This document shows, one piece after another, positions 1-8,494 of a stretch of 37,030 nucleotides of DNA. This DNA comes from Treponema sp. GTDB lineage: Bacteria; Spirochaetota; Spirochaetia; Treponematales; Breznakiellaceae. Numbering within the stretch: the stretch's first letter is position 1; every line of letters starts with the position of its first letter. The position numbers and the translations under genes are program-made. Below the pieces are notes generated by a model. It saw nothing but the letters and a program-made list of their open reading frames with translations. It had not been told where the DNA came from and ran no database searches. The stretch is taken from the NCBI GenBank assembly GCA_031274035.1, contig JAISQR010000395.1, positions 1 to 37,030 on the forward strand. Direction: 5' to 3'.

Positions 1-387
1 GTTTGGGTTGAATCCAATAACCAAACCAATTCGATAATCTCAAAGGTTAGCAGTCAAATAACCTCCATAGATTTTACCGGAAAAGCCGCTCAAGATATGC
101 AGTTTGATAAGAGGGACAGCACATTTATCCCCATAGATAATACTACCGGCAACATTATACAGTATCCGCAAAAAACAGGCGTATTCATAGTTGGTGATAC
201 CATACCACGGACATGTACGAATTGCAACGCGGACGTATCCGTCATTGCTGATGCGGTAGCACCGAAAGGAACAACATATATCATCGGTTGTGGAAAGTGC
301 CGCAGTTCAGATTCCGGCGGTACGGTTTATAGCCGCACCCGGCCTCGACCAACTCCCGGTTCCTTTGCTTTAATAACACAGGAATGA
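1..387 (+). CDS. 3' end of unknown protein with two CxxC pairs (partial)
   Basis: The frame is open from the first base (VWVESNNQ...) to the TGA at 385-387, so this is the C-terminal 128 residues of a protein that begins outside the window. The ORF-track start at 97 is only an internal Met. Two cysteine pairs, CTNC and CGKC, lie about 27 residues apart and could form a small zinc-ribbon-like site, which is inference. The end is basic and proline-rich (SRTRPRPTPG). I do not recognise the family. No ribosome-binding site can be judged because the start is missing. It is convergent with the lipoprotein gene that ends at 646. Confidence 0.6.
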   Translation, partial: VWVESNNQTNSIISKVSSQITSIDFTGKAAQDMQFDKRDSTFIPIDNTTGNIIQYPQKTGVFIVGDTIPRTCTNCNADVSVIADAVAPKGTTYIIGCGKCRSSDSGGTVYSRTRPRPTPGSFALITQE

Positions 388-645
388 TAACTTCTGTCTG
401 ATCTAAGCGGTTGTTCAGCAGGTTCCCCGGCCCGGTTTACCGTCTATCGGCGCTTGCCGTTTAGTCAAGACCGGGCCGGACTCCGCCGGTTCCCTCAGTT
501 CTGATAGGCGCCGGCTTGCTCCCGATCTATCAGCCCGCCGCATTAGCGCGGCCGTCTACCCTTAACAGCCCATTTCCACCCGATACCGGGAGCAATTCGG
601 GCCGCACTTCAAATATCTCTCAATAAAAATAGGTTGCAAACAGCG
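388..645. other. Convergent intergenic region with GC-rich inverted repeat
   Basis: No coding frame is supported here. A 10-bp perfect inverted repeat, CCGGCCCGGT at 427-436 and ACCGGGCCGG at 470-479, has a 33-base spacer. A shorter pair, GCTCCCG near 508 and CGGGAGC near 587, follows. There is no T-tract, so a classical intrinsic terminator is not evident, although a bidirectional role between two convergent genes is possible. Confidence 0.35.
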
Positions 646-1434
646 TCAGGGAAGCTGAAAAATCCCTATAAGTATTGGTATACTGTAAATAGGGGAAAAA
701 TTATTATTCCTCCCTATTGCTACAATATACATGGAAGTATAGGTATAACGCGGTCCTGATATATTTTTATTGGCTACGTCTGCGTTTACCAGACTGGTAG
801 CATTTTCACTCTTGTTAAGGTCATCGGTGTTCAAAAAGCGCCTGTTCTGCGGCAAAGGAGCGAACATACCATCTCCATTGGAACGGTACAAATGGTATTC
901 ATTTGAATCGATTCTTAATTCCGGCGTGGAAGGCGGCGAAAAATCCAGGGTTATGGTTTTTCCCCGTGCATTAAGCACCCTGTCGATATCTACGGCAGTA
1001 TCATCTTTATTTCTTAAATTCAAAGTATAATAATGCCTGTTTTTTAACAGCGTATCAATATTAATGGTAGTAATCAGATCTTCACGGGTATAAGGTTCAA
1101 GGCTGCTATAGTCACTCCAGAGAGCCGGATTGATATTCTGTAGGACATTCTGAGAATACTGTATTCCTCCGGGCAATGAAATATCGCTTATATAGATACG
1201 GTAATAAATAGCAAAATGAGTAAAATAGTAGTATTCCGTGCCGTAATTGGGCAAATGAATATCGGCTCTGGAATTAAGCTGCATATTGATGTTTGCAGAA
1301 GAAACAGGATAGAGGTAATAATAATCCTCTATACCGCAGGAACCAAAAAAAAATGCGGCAAAAAGAATAACGGGTATTTTACAAAAAAGGCCCTTCAAAT
1401 ATGAAATTTTTAGAGGCCCCCTATACCTTATCAT
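646..1434 (-). CDS. Predicted lipoprotein of unknown function
   Basis: This is a 262-residue protein with a basic N-region, a hydrophobic stretch (IPVILFAAFFF) and a lipobox-like FFGSC at about residues 29-33. It is therefore probably a lipid-anchored envelope protein. The rest is rich in Tyr, Asn and Ser, with no motif I recognise. The ATG overlaps the stop of the upstream TPR gene (TAATG), which suggests translational coupling. There is no obvious Shine-Dalgarno sequence, and a TTG start about 13 codons in, immediately before the hydrophobic segment, is an alternative. It is the last gene of the minus-strand cluster that starts at scpA. The lipoprotein call is good; the function is unknown. 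Confidence 0.7.
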   Translation of the reverse strand: MIRYRGPLKISYLKGLFCKIPVILFAAFFFGSCGIEDYYYLYPVSSANINMQLNSRADIHLPNYGTEYYYFTHFAIYYRIYISDISLPGGIQYSQNVLQNINPALWSDYSSLEPYTREDLITTINIDTLLKNRHYYTLNLRNKDDTAVDIDRVLNARGKTITLDFSPPSTPELRIDSNEYHLYRSNGDGMFAPLPQNRRFLNTDDLNKSENATSLVNADVANKNISGPRYTYTSMYIVAIGRNNNFSPIYSIPILIGIFQLP

Positions 1435-2120
1435 TACTTTTTATTTGATAGATAGATAATTTTGCTATGGGCCAGATTGGTCCAGATAGTCTCGGCAGGC
1501 CAGTTATTGATTACCGCACGGTAGGCTTCAACGGCCGCTTCATGGTTATTCTGCGATTCCTCAAGCCTTCCGATGGCAAACTGAGCGCGGGCCGCGCCGG
1601 GAAAATCTTCTCGCAGACCAAGACTTTTGGTATACAATTCTATCGCGTAGGGCAGCTTATCCTGTTCTTCCGCGGCAATCGCGGCATTATAGTAGGCAAC
1701 CGGCGCGAGATAGCTTTTTGCGGCCTTTTCTCCGGCCTTGATCCAGGTCTGTTCCGCGTCCGCCCACTTTTTCATGTCCGCCTGCATGTCCGCCATTATT
1801 AGGTAAGACCTAACCCCGGCATAACCGGAATTTTTTGCGGCAAATGTACCAAGTTCTTCCAGCAGGGCATTGACCTCCGCTTCTCTGGAAGTATCGTTAA
1901 TATCCAGACGCAGAGCCTCATAACGGTTGTTCAATTCTTCCACCGTACTTACCGCCTTCACGGTAAGCTTATCGCGGATAATCAAAGCCGCTATAAAAAC
2001 TACCAGAAGAATAACCGCCAGTATTATTCCAGTGAAAATTCCCTTACGGTTTCTCTGTATGAAATCGGCAATCTTTTCGTTGATGCTCAGTTCTTCTTTT
2101 TTTTCAGCCGCGCTTGACAT
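1434..2120 (-). CDS. Membrane-anchored TPR protein
   Basis: I place the start at 2120 (MSSAAEKKEELSI). An AAGGAGT ribosome-binding site lies just upstream, and the longer track ORF would overlap the preceding gene. The 228-residue product has a short cytoplasmic N-terminus, one transmembrane helix (about residues 24-45, GIILAVILLVVFIAALII) and a C-terminal domain of tetratricopeptide-like helices (WADAEQTWIKAGEKAA, YAIELYTKSLGLRED, AAVEAYRAVINNWP). This layout resembles the YfgM/TPR_21 type of membrane-tethered TPR protein, which in other bacteria serves as a protein-interaction scaffold. It lies between the sigma-54 activator and a lipoprotein gene, five bases from the former and overlapping the latter. 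The specific partner is unknown. Confidence 0.8.
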   Translation of the reverse strand: MSSAAEKKEELSINEKIADFIQRNRKGIFTGIILAVILLVVFIAALIIRDKLTVKAVSTVEELNNRYEALRLDINDTSREAEVNALLEELGTFAAKNSGYAGVRSYLIMADMQADMKKWADAEQTWIKAGEKAAKSYLAPVAYYNAAIAAEEQDKLPYAIELYTKSLGLREDFPGAARAQFAIGRLEESQNNHEAAVEAYRAVINNWPAETIWTNLAHSKIIYLSNKK

Positions 2121-2125
2121 GGCTA

Positions 2126-3640
2126 TTACTCCTTGGAATTCGTTATGTCCAGTTCTTTTATCAGTCTGGATAAATAGGTTCTCTGAATATCCAGAGCCTT
2201 TGCGGTTTCTGTTTGATTCCACTTATTTTCTTCCAAAACCTTCTGGATATAGTGTGTTTTAAAGGAATTTATTGCGGTTTTAAGGCTGCGATTTCCCTCG
2301 TCGTGTATAGGGGCCTGAACATTAGGCTTCAGGAAGAGGTCCTCCTCCTGTATCCAGTTAGATTTCCCGATAACACAGGCCCGCTCTACACAATTTTCCA
2401 GTTCCCTGACATTTCCCGGCCAGGAATAGGCCAACATGGATTCTATCGCCTTATTGGAAAAACCTTCAAATTGTTTTTTAGTCTCCCGCATACATTTTTT
2501 AAGGAAAAACGCCGCAAGTTCAGGAATATCTTCAGTTCTCTGTCTTAAAGGCGGTATATAAATCGGAAGTACATTTAAACGGTAGTAGAGATCGCTCCTG
2601 AACTCCCCCTTCTCTACCTGGGCTTCAATATCCTTATTGGTTGCCGCCAGGATCCGTACATTAACGGTTATTGAGGTATCGGAACCTAATTTTTCAAAGG
2701 TTCTCTGCTGGATTACCCGCAGTAATTTTGCCTGTAGCGCAAGAGACAGATCGCCAATCTCATCAAGAAAAATGGTTCCACTGTCGGCCATTTCAAAACG
2801 GCCCCGGCGGTTATTTACGGCATTGGTAAAGGCCCCCTTTACATGCCCAAAAAGCTCGCTTTCCAGTAAACCTTCCGGCAGCGCGGCGCAGTTTACCCTG
2901 ATAAACGGCCTATCCCGCCGGGCGCTGCGTATATGAATCTGCTCGGCAAAAATTTCTTTCCCTACCCCGCTCTCACCGAGGATCAGCACCGACGAATCGG
3001 TCTTGGCCACTCTGTCAATCATTTCAATCTTATCCATGATAACTTGACTCTTAGCAACCAAGGTATGATACCCCTGATCGATCTTGATCTGATCCTGAAG
3101 AAGCTGAATTTCATTCCTGGCCCGTTCAATACTCCGGGCGTTTACCAAGGCTATAGCCGCCTGGTTTGCAAAAATCTCAAGCCATTCAAGGTCTTCCTGA
3201 ATAAAACCCTTACCGTTTTTTTTATTTAAAAGCTCAATGACCCCTATACACTTATCCTTTATCCGCATAGGAACAGCCATCATAGTCGTACACGGGTAAT
3301 CAATCTGCTGGGAAATAATACTCAGATACCGCTTATCATTTTCCACATCATTAACGATGATAGATTTATTATGCATCGCAACCCAGCCGGCTATACCTTC
3401 CCCCAGCTTAACCGTAAACCGCTGTACCTCAGCGCCTTTAGCGCCCAAAGCAACCTCGAAGTACAATTCCTGGTTTTCCTGATTGGTGAGGAGTAGACTT
3501 GAAGCCTCTCCTTCACAGAGGCGGGCGGCCGAATCAATTATCTCTGTCAAAAGAGAATGAACATCCAGATAATTTGAGTTAATGAGATTACTTATCTCAA
3601 TAAGAGTATTAAATTTCTGAATGTCAATTTTTGACAGCAT
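2126..3640 (-). CDS. GAF-domain sigma-54-dependent transcriptional activator
   Basis: The 504-residue protein has three parts. An N-terminal GAF sensor domain spans about residues 20-165. An AAA+ sigma-54 interaction domain spans about 190-425, with Walker A GESGVGKE, Walker B IFLDEIGD and the R-finger region RSDLYYRLNVLPI. A C-terminal Fis-type helix-turn-helix covers about the last 45 residues (WNQTETAKALDIQRTYLSRLIKEL). Such proteins hydrolyse ATP to open sigma-54 RNA polymerase complexes at enhancer-dependent promoters, with the GAF domain sensing a small ligand or gas. The sigma-54 contact loop reads GAFTNA rather than GAFTGA. There is no receiver domain, so it is not a classical response regulator. 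It lies 26 bases after cmk-rpsA. Ligand and targets cannot be read from the sequence. Confidence 0.93.
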   Translation of the reverse strand: MLSKIDIQKFNTLIEISNLINSNYLDVHSLLTEIIDSAARLCEGEASSLLLTNQENQELYFEVALGAKGAEVQRFTVKLGEGIAGWVAMHNKSIIVNDVENDKRYLSIISQQIDYPCTTMMAVPMRIKDKCIGVIELLNKKNGKGFIQEDLEWLEIFANQAAIALVNARSIERARNEIQLLQDQIKIDQGYHTLVAKSQVIMDKIEMIDRVAKTDSSVLILGESGVGKEIFAEQIHIRSARRDRPFIRVNCAALPEGLLESELFGHVKGAFTNAVNNRRGRFEMADSGTIFLDEIGDLSLALQAKLLRVIQQRTFEKLGSDTSITVNVRILAATNKDIEAQVEKGEFRSDLYYRLNVLPIYIPPLRQRTEDIPELAAFFLKKCMRETKKQFEGFSNKAIESMLAYSWPGNVRELENCVERACVIGKSNWIQEEDLFLKPNVQAPIHDEGNRSLKTAINSFKTHYIQKVLEENKWNQTETAKALDIQRTYLSRLIKELDITNSKE

Positions 3641-3666
3641 GGCAATTCATCCGGTTTCACCGTTAC

Positions 3667-6090
3667 CTAATTTGTACCTGAGGCGCTTTGGCTACTGGAA
3701 CTATTCCTAGACTTTAAAATATCCCCCAGTGTATAAGTTGAATCTGCCGATTCCTCTTCCGCCATATAACGGGAAATTTCATCCCTCTGCATCTTTTTTT
3801 GATAATCACGGATAGAGAAAGCAACCTTCTGCTTATCGCTTTGCAGCTCAATGACAACCGCCTTTATACTGTCACCAATAGCATACTTCTTGAGAGCTTC
3901 ATCGGGGTTCTCTTCACGATTCTCAACAAGGTTCGATTTATGGATTAACCCCTCAATACCTCCGGGAACCCGTACAAAGATACCAAAATCGGTAACTGAG
4001 GAAACTTCCCCTTCTACAAGACTTCCCGCTTTATAGGCCGCCGCAAAATTCTGCCACGGATCCTCAGAAAGCTGTTTGATACCAAGCCGTACACTCCGGT
4101 TTTCACCGTCAATACCAATGACCATAATTTCAATTTCCTGACCGATCTCAAGCTCGCTGCCGGGATGTTTAATCTTCTTGGTCCAAGAAATATCATCTCC
4201 GTGGAGAAAACCGTCTATGCCTTCTTCCAACTCGATAAACGCGCCGACATTGGTTATCTTTACAACTTTCCGGCGCAAACGGGCGCCTACCGGGTACTTT
4301 TCGTCTATCTCGTTCCAGGGATTGGTAGTTACCTGCTTGAGCCCAAGGGATACCCTCCCCGCCTGAAGATCGTAGCCTAGGATCATACACTCAACTTCAT
4401 CACCTATATGGAGAATATCATCAGGTTTCTGAATCTTCCTAACCCAGGAGAATTCCGAAATATGAGCCAGACCTTCGATACCTTCTTCCAATTCGATAAA
4501 CGCGCCAAATTCGGTTAACTTGGTAACTCTTCCCTTGACTACGTCATTGACGTGATACTTGTCCTCGAAATGCACCCAGGGATCATCGGTAAAATGTTTA
4601 AGCGAAAGATTGATCCTCCGTTCGGACGGGTCTATCCGGATCACCTTTAGGTGAATCTCCTGCCCCTTCTTGACAAAGTCTTTAGGCCGAGTTACATGCC
4701 CCCAACTCATGTCGTTAATATGCAGGAGCCCGTCGAAGCCTCCCAGATCAATAAAGGCGCCGAATGAGGTAAAACTCTTTACCGATCCGGTAACATTATC
4801 ACCTATTTGGGTATTATTAAAAAAATCATTACGCTTCTGCTCTATCTCTTCTTCAAGCCATTTCCGGCGGTTTACAACAATGTTGATTTTATTGTCGGAA
4901 TACAACCTTTCTATATATAATTTACTTCTAATTCCAAGGAGTTTTTCCGGTTTTTCAACTTTCTGGGCGTCCGCCTGACTTATAGGCAGGAATGCACGGG
5001 CGTCGGCGCCAAGGTTGACATCGTATCCGCCCTTGACCAGCTTTTCAATGGTTCCTTCTATCGGACTATGATCCTTAAAGGAAGTCCGCAGGTTCTTCCA
5101 AAACAGCATCAAATCCGCTTTCTGTTTAGAAACGATTACTTCGCCATACTTATTCTCTTTCATAACGAGAATAACCGCTACCGTGTCCCCGACCTTGGGA
5201 ATTTCTTTAAACTCCCCAATGGGGATCTTTCCCTCGGATTTGAGGCTTACATCAATGAAAACCTGGTCAGGGGTTACCTGTACAACCTTTCCGTCAACAA
5301 GCATGCCTTCTTCTAACTGATCAAGAGGTTTAAGATACTCTTCTTGTAATTGCATTTGCTGAGTTTTGTCAACGGTATTTACAGATTTCTGTGCTTCCGA
5401 CTCATCCATCGGACTAGTGTCCGATTCCACTTCCTTCTGGGCCATGATTGTTCCTTTCTGCTGTAATATCTCTAATAATTTGTCATAAACTTGTTCAATG
5501 GTCAAGCCCGTCGTATCGAAATATAGCACTCCCTTTTCAATTTTAAGGCTGCCTTCCTGTTTATTTTTATCAATCTGATCTCTCTCTTCTATTGCCTTTT
5601 CAATCTCTTCAAGACTGAGCTTTGATACACCCTGCAAAAAACGCCGTTTTGCCCGTTCCTTAACCGATGCGTCCAAGTAGAAGCGGTATTCAGCATGGGG
5701 AAAAACCACGGTTGTCATGTCTCTTCCCTCCACTACTATGTCGAGCCCCGCGGAAAGCCGCCTTATAAGATCGTTGACCGTATGCCGTATCGGGACAATG
5801 GCCGATACGGGCGCGGTATACTTATCAATTTCATCGCTATGAAGAAGAGAACTTACATTGTCTCCGTCCAAATACAGATCTCCGTTCCGCTTGTATTCAA
5901 TGGAGGCATTGCCTGCGTACTTAACAGCCGCGTCGCTATCCTCCAGAGATATACTGTTCCGCAGGCATCCCAGGGTTATTGCCCTGTAGATATTTCCTGA
6001 GTTTACATAGGTATAATGCAGCCGATCTGCCAGTAACTGCGCTATTGTGCTTTTCCCGGTCCCGGCAGGACCGTCAATTGCTACTACCAC
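3667..6090 (-). CDS. cmk-rpsA: Bifunctional cytidylate kinase / 30S ribosomal protein S1 fusion
   Basis: The product is 807 residues. Residues 1 to about 212 are cytidylate kinase (P-loop AIDGPAGTGKST, VEGRDMTTVVFP), which phosphorylates CMP/dCMP. After a charged linker come six S1 RNA-binding domains (for example FGAFIDLGGFDGLLH, FGAFIELEEGIEGLAH, FGIFVRVPGGIEGLIH), equivalent to a full-length ribosomal protein S1 that helps mRNA bind the 30S subunit. As far as I know this fusion is characteristic of treponemes. The start is GTG behind a purine-rich GGGGGAGAGGAGA. An internal ATG at 5445 (MAQKEVESDTS), preceded by AAAGGA, could yield S1 alone. It lies 28 bases after the pseudouridine synthase gene in the scpAB cluster. 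Confidence 0.95.
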   Translation of the reverse strand: MVVAIDGPAGTGKSTIAQLLADRLHYTYVNSGNIYRAITLGCLRNSISLEDSDAAVKYAGNASIEYKRNGDLYLDGDNVSSLLHSDEIDKYTAPVSAIVPIRHTVNDLIRRLSAGLDIVVEGRDMTTVVFPHAEYRFYLDASVKERAKRRFLQGVSKLSLEEIEKAIEERDQIDKNKQEGSLKIEKGVLYFDTTGLTIEQVYDKLLEILQQKGTIMAQKEVESDTSPMDESEAQKSVNTVDKTQQMQLQEEYLKPLDQLEEGMLVDGKVVQVTPDQVFIDVSLKSEGKIPIGEFKEIPKVGDTVAVILVMKENKYGEVIVSKQKADLMLFWKNLRTSFKDHSPIEGTIEKLVKGGYDVNLGADARAFLPISQADAQKVEKPEKLLGIRSKLYIERLYSDNKINIVVNRRKWLEEEIEQKRNDFFNNTQIGDNVTGSVKSFTSFGAFIDLGGFDGLLHINDMSWGHVTRPKDFVKKGQEIHLKVIRIDPSERRINLSLKHFTDDPWVHFEDKYHVNDVVKGRVTKLTEFGAFIELEEGIEGLAHISEFSWVRKIQKPDDILHIGDEVECMILGYDLQAGRVSLGLKQVTTNPWNEIDEKYPVGARLRRKVVKITNVGAFIELEEGIDGFLHGDDISWTKKIKHPGSELEIGQEIEIMVIGIDGENRSVRLGIKQLSEDPWQNFAAAYKAGSLVEGEVSSVTDFGIFVRVPGGIEGLIHKSNLVENREENPDEALKKYAIGDSIKAVVIELQSDKQKVAFSIRDYQKKMQRDEISRYMAEEESADSTYTLGDILKSRNSSSSQSASGTN
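5443..5457 (-). promoter_or_regulatory. Internal ribosome-binding site and ATG for separate S1 translation
   Basis: Reading on the minus strand, GCAGAAAGGAACAATCATGG places AAAGGA seven bases before an in-frame ATG at the kinase/S1 linker. Initiation here would give a 592-residue S1 protein without the kinase. The sequence is visible, but its use in vivo is inference. Confidence 0.45.
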
Positions 6091-6118
6091 TCTCCTCTCC
6101 CCCTTTCCTATACCTTTT

Positions 6119-6847
6119 TCAAGTTTTCCGGCTCCCTGTTACGGGCAAGGCGCAACAAACTGCCAGCCGCTCCAGTTCTCCATCTGTAAGAGGGCGCCAT
6201 TTACCTTCTTCCAGATCATCCATCCGTATAGGCCCCACACGTACCCTTTGCAGTTTAAGCGGATGCAGATGAAAAAATGAAAAAACCCTGCGTATCTCAC
6301 GGTTTTTGCCTTCTACAAGGACTATGCGTAAAGATTTACGCCCCAACCTTTCAACTTTCAGGGCCTGATACAGAACATTATCAATTGAAATTCCATTTTT
6401 AAAATCATCTATTGTTTTATCCGGTATAGAGCCCGAAGCCTCTACCAGATACTCCTTTTCCAGTTCCGAACGGGGATGCCCCAACATTGAAGCCATATTC
6501 CCGTCGTTGGTAAAAATGATAAGCCCCGACGACCGGTAATCCAGACGGCCTATGCTGTAAAGCCGCTCTTCAAATTCAGGCGGCAGAAGATCCAGCGCAA
6601 GGGGACGGCCCTGGGGATCAAAGGAACTGCAAATATAGAGGGGCGGCTTATTCAACAGTATATACCGGAAGCGTTTCTCAAGTTTAAGGGGCCGTCCGTC
6701 CAGGCAAACCTCATCCCCCTCCCCTACTTTTTCCCCCAGGACAACAACAAGCCGTCCATTGACCGTAACCCGTCCGTCAGTGATGAGTTTTTCCGCGGAA
6801 CGCCTGGAAGCGGCTCCTGCATGGGCAAGAAAGACCTGGAGCCGCAT
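6119..6847 (-). CDS. rRNA pseudouridine synthase, RsuA/RluB/RluE/RluF family
   Basis: I prefer the start at 6847 (MRLQVFLAHAGAASRRSAEK), where the S4 RNA-binding domain begins. The longer ORF start would overlap scpB. The 242-residue protein has an S4 domain (about residues 1-60) followed by the catalytic domain with GRLDYRSSGLIIFTNDG, which contains the catalytic Asp, and the KEYLVE and EGKNREIRRVF motifs typical of RsuA/RluB enzymes. These isomerise specific uridines in 16S or 23S rRNA. The scpA-scpB-pseudouridine synthase-cmk order is common in bacteria and most often involves RluB, but exact site specificity cannot be decided here. Confidence 0.9.
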   Translation of the reverse strand: MRLQVFLAHAGAASRRSAEKLITDGRVTVNGRLVVVLGEKVGEGDEVCLDGRPLKLEKRFRYILLNKPPLYICSSFDPQGRPLALDLLPPEFEERLYSIGRLDYRSSGLIIFTNDGNMASMLGHPRSELEKEYLVEASGSIPDKTIDDFKNGISIDNVLYQALKVERLGRKSLRIVLVEGKNREIRRVFSFFHLHPLKLQRVRVGPIRMDDLEEGKWRPLTDGELERLAVCCALPVTGSRKT

Positions 6848-6866
6848 GACCGCCCCCGGACCGGCG

Positions 6867-7430
6867 TCAATCAAGTTCAAAACGTTCAGCCTCATTCGGT
6901 GTTAATTTGGGAAGATCCGCGATACTTTCCAGGCGGAACAGCGTAAGGAATTCCTTTGTTGTACCATACTGTATGGGTTTTCCGGGCACATCCTTCTTTC
7001 CTATCTCCCGAATAAGCTCCTTTTCCATAAGGATGCGTATCATATTATCCGCCTGAACCCCGCGTATGGCCTCTATCTCGCTTCGGGTGATAGGCTGGGA
7101 ATAGGCAATGATGGACAAGGTCTCCATTGCGGCCCGGGAAAGCCGGGATTCATTCTTTTTACCGTAACGTTCCCTAAGCTGATCCCAATACTGCTTTTTA
7201 GGAGAGAGCATAATCCCCCCGCCTATACGGGATACCTCAAGCCCGGACATTTCATGGGCATAACGGCCATCCAGATTCTCCAGCGCCTTTTCCACCGCAT
7301 CCTTATCAAGAGCGGAAATTCGGATCAGGTCCGCCTCGGCAAGGGGTTCCGATTCAAGGTAGAGGATAGCTTCAATAAGCGCGGCTTCCCGCTCAAGGCG
7401 CAAAACCGCTTCATCGTTTTCCATATCCAT
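6867..7430 (-). CDS. scpB: Segregation and condensation protein B
   Basis: The 187-residue protein matches ScpB in length and layout, with two winged-helix domains. The segment LSRAAMETLSIIAYSQPITRSEIEAIRG is the family's typical second winged helix, followed by GKPIQYGTTKEFLTLF. ScpB dimers bind ScpA and, with SMC, form the bacterial condensin that compacts and segregates the chromosome. It starts five bases after the scpA stop, with ATGGATATG giving two possible starts two codons apart. There is no clear Shine-Dalgarno sequence, so coupling to scpA is likely. Confidence 0.95.
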   Translation of the reverse strand: MDMENDEAVLRLEREAALIEAILYLESEPLAEADLIRISALDKDAVEKALENLDGRYAHEMSGLEVSRIGGGIMLSPKKQYWDQLRERYGKKNESRLSRAAMETLSIIAYSQPITRSEIEAIRGVQADNMIRILMEKELIREIGKKDVPGKPIQYGTTKEFLTLFRLESIADLPKLTPNEAERFELD

Positions 7431-7435
7431 ATATT

Positions 7436-8191
7436 TTAGACGCCTGCCGTTCCTTCGGCAACCGCCTTGACAAAGGGTTTAATAAGGATATCCCCGAACA
7501 TACGGTTTTGGAATATCAGTATCATACGGAATTTTACCGCTTCCAGAACCGCGAGGAAGGCGCAGACTATATCCATGAGAGAACCCTTACGAACGACCAG
7601 ATCCGTAAAATTACACCCCCCCTGTTTTTCAAGCAGCTCGTTGATGAGCGTAATCTTTTCATTGACCGATACTTCTTCGTAAAGGTCGATTATCCGTTCG
7701 CTATTCAGGTTTGAAATAAGCCCGGAAAAGGTCCTTAAAAGGTCCCATATATCAAGTTTTTCCCATAGTTTATCTTCCTGAAAAGGAAGAGCCCTTTGCA
7801 GTTTTTTACGCTCGATAATCCATTCTGTTTCCCGCTCCTTTTCCTCCATAAGTTCCGAAAGTTTTTTAAATTTCTGATATTCGATAAGTTTATTCACCAA
7901 TTCCTGGCGGGGATCCTCGTTTTCCATATCCAGTTCCATTTCAACCGGAAGAAGCATACGGGACTTGATTAAAAGCAATGTGGTTGCCATAGCATGAAAA
8001 TCCGACATTTCTTCCAGGTCTATTTTGCCTCCGTTGTTTAAAAAATGCAGGTACTGTTCGGTTATTTGGGCTATGGGAATATCGTAGATATTGATCTCGT
8101 TTTTCTTTATTAAAAACAGCAAGAGGTCTAACGGCCCTTCAAATTCGTTTAACGTAAAGCTGCGGGCGGAAGTTTTTACCAAGGTTTCCAT
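7436..8191 (-). CDS. scpA: Segregation and condensation protein A
   Basis: The 251-residue protein begins with the ScpA hallmark FEGPLDLLLFLIKKNEINIYDIPI and MATTLLLIKSRMLLP, the N-terminal SMC-binding region. A charged linker and a C-terminal winged helix that contacts the SMC ATPase head follow. ScpA is the kleisin of bacterial condensin. The start ATG at 8191 is the only suitable one and lacks a Shine-Dalgarno sequence. A strong promoter ends only nine bases upstream, so translation may be leaderless. It leads the minus-strand cluster running to about 646. Confidence 0.95.
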   Translation of the reverse strand: METLVKTSARSFTLNEFEGPLDLLLFLIKKNEINIYDIPIAQITEQYLHFLNNGGKIDLEEMSDFHAMATTLLLIKSRMLLPVEMELDMENEDPRQELVNKLIEYQKFKKLSELMEEKERETEWIIERKKLQRALPFQEDKLWEKLDIWDLLRTFSGLISNLNSERIIDLYEEVSVNEKITLINELLEKQGGCNFTDLVVRKGSLMDIVCAFLAVLEAVKFRMILIFQNRMFGDILIKPFVKAVAEGTAGV

Positions 8192-8200
8192 CTATAAGGT

Positions 8201-8229
8201 ATTATACGTAAGTCTATATCGAAATTCAA
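8201..8229 (-). promoter_or_regulatory. Sigma-70-type promoter for scpA cluster
   Basis: On the minus strand TTGAAT is followed by a 17-base spacer and a perfect TATAAT. The -10 ends nine bases before the scpA ATG, so transcription should start at or within about three bases of the start codon. The match is strong for a vegetative promoter, but transcription itself is not shown. Confidence 0.6.
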
Positions 8230-8332
8230 GCGGGGTTTTTATAATTAACGCCGGTTTGATGGAAGAATTTTTGTAACCGCAAATGATGCGTACGGACGAA
8301 TGGCATAAATGTTACCGGAAGCCTGTGTCTGT

Positions 8333-8494
8333 CTAGGAGTTTGTTGCGCTTCGCGCATAAAATAGTATAAATATTCATAAACATGAATATTTATACCATA
8401 CAAACTCCGAATACTCGAAGAGTACAGCATGCCCGTTGATCGGGATTTTTTGCATATTTATGCAAAAAATCCACAAGTGCAACAGGCTGCTAGC
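8333..8494. repeat. Palindromic mosaic element, copy 1 (CTAGGAG...CTGCTAG)
   Basis: The element starts CTAGGAGTTTGTTGCGCTTC and ends at CTGCTAG, which supplies the folK stop codon. It contains the small hairpin GCGCTTCGCGC, the palindrome GTATAAATATTCAT/ATGAATATTTATAC (8365-8396), the module CAAACTCCGAATACTCGAAG and a perfect 14-bp stem GGATTTTTTGCATA/TATGCAAAAAATCC (8443-8472). The modules recur in the copies at 16301, 18924, 23895, 26606 and 36803. It fills most of the scpA-folK gap. Confidence 0.8.

Noticed and set aside
8333-8494. CRISPR array
   Set aside because: Repeats are dispersed mosaics, not regularly spaced direct repeats with unique spacers, and no cas genes are present.
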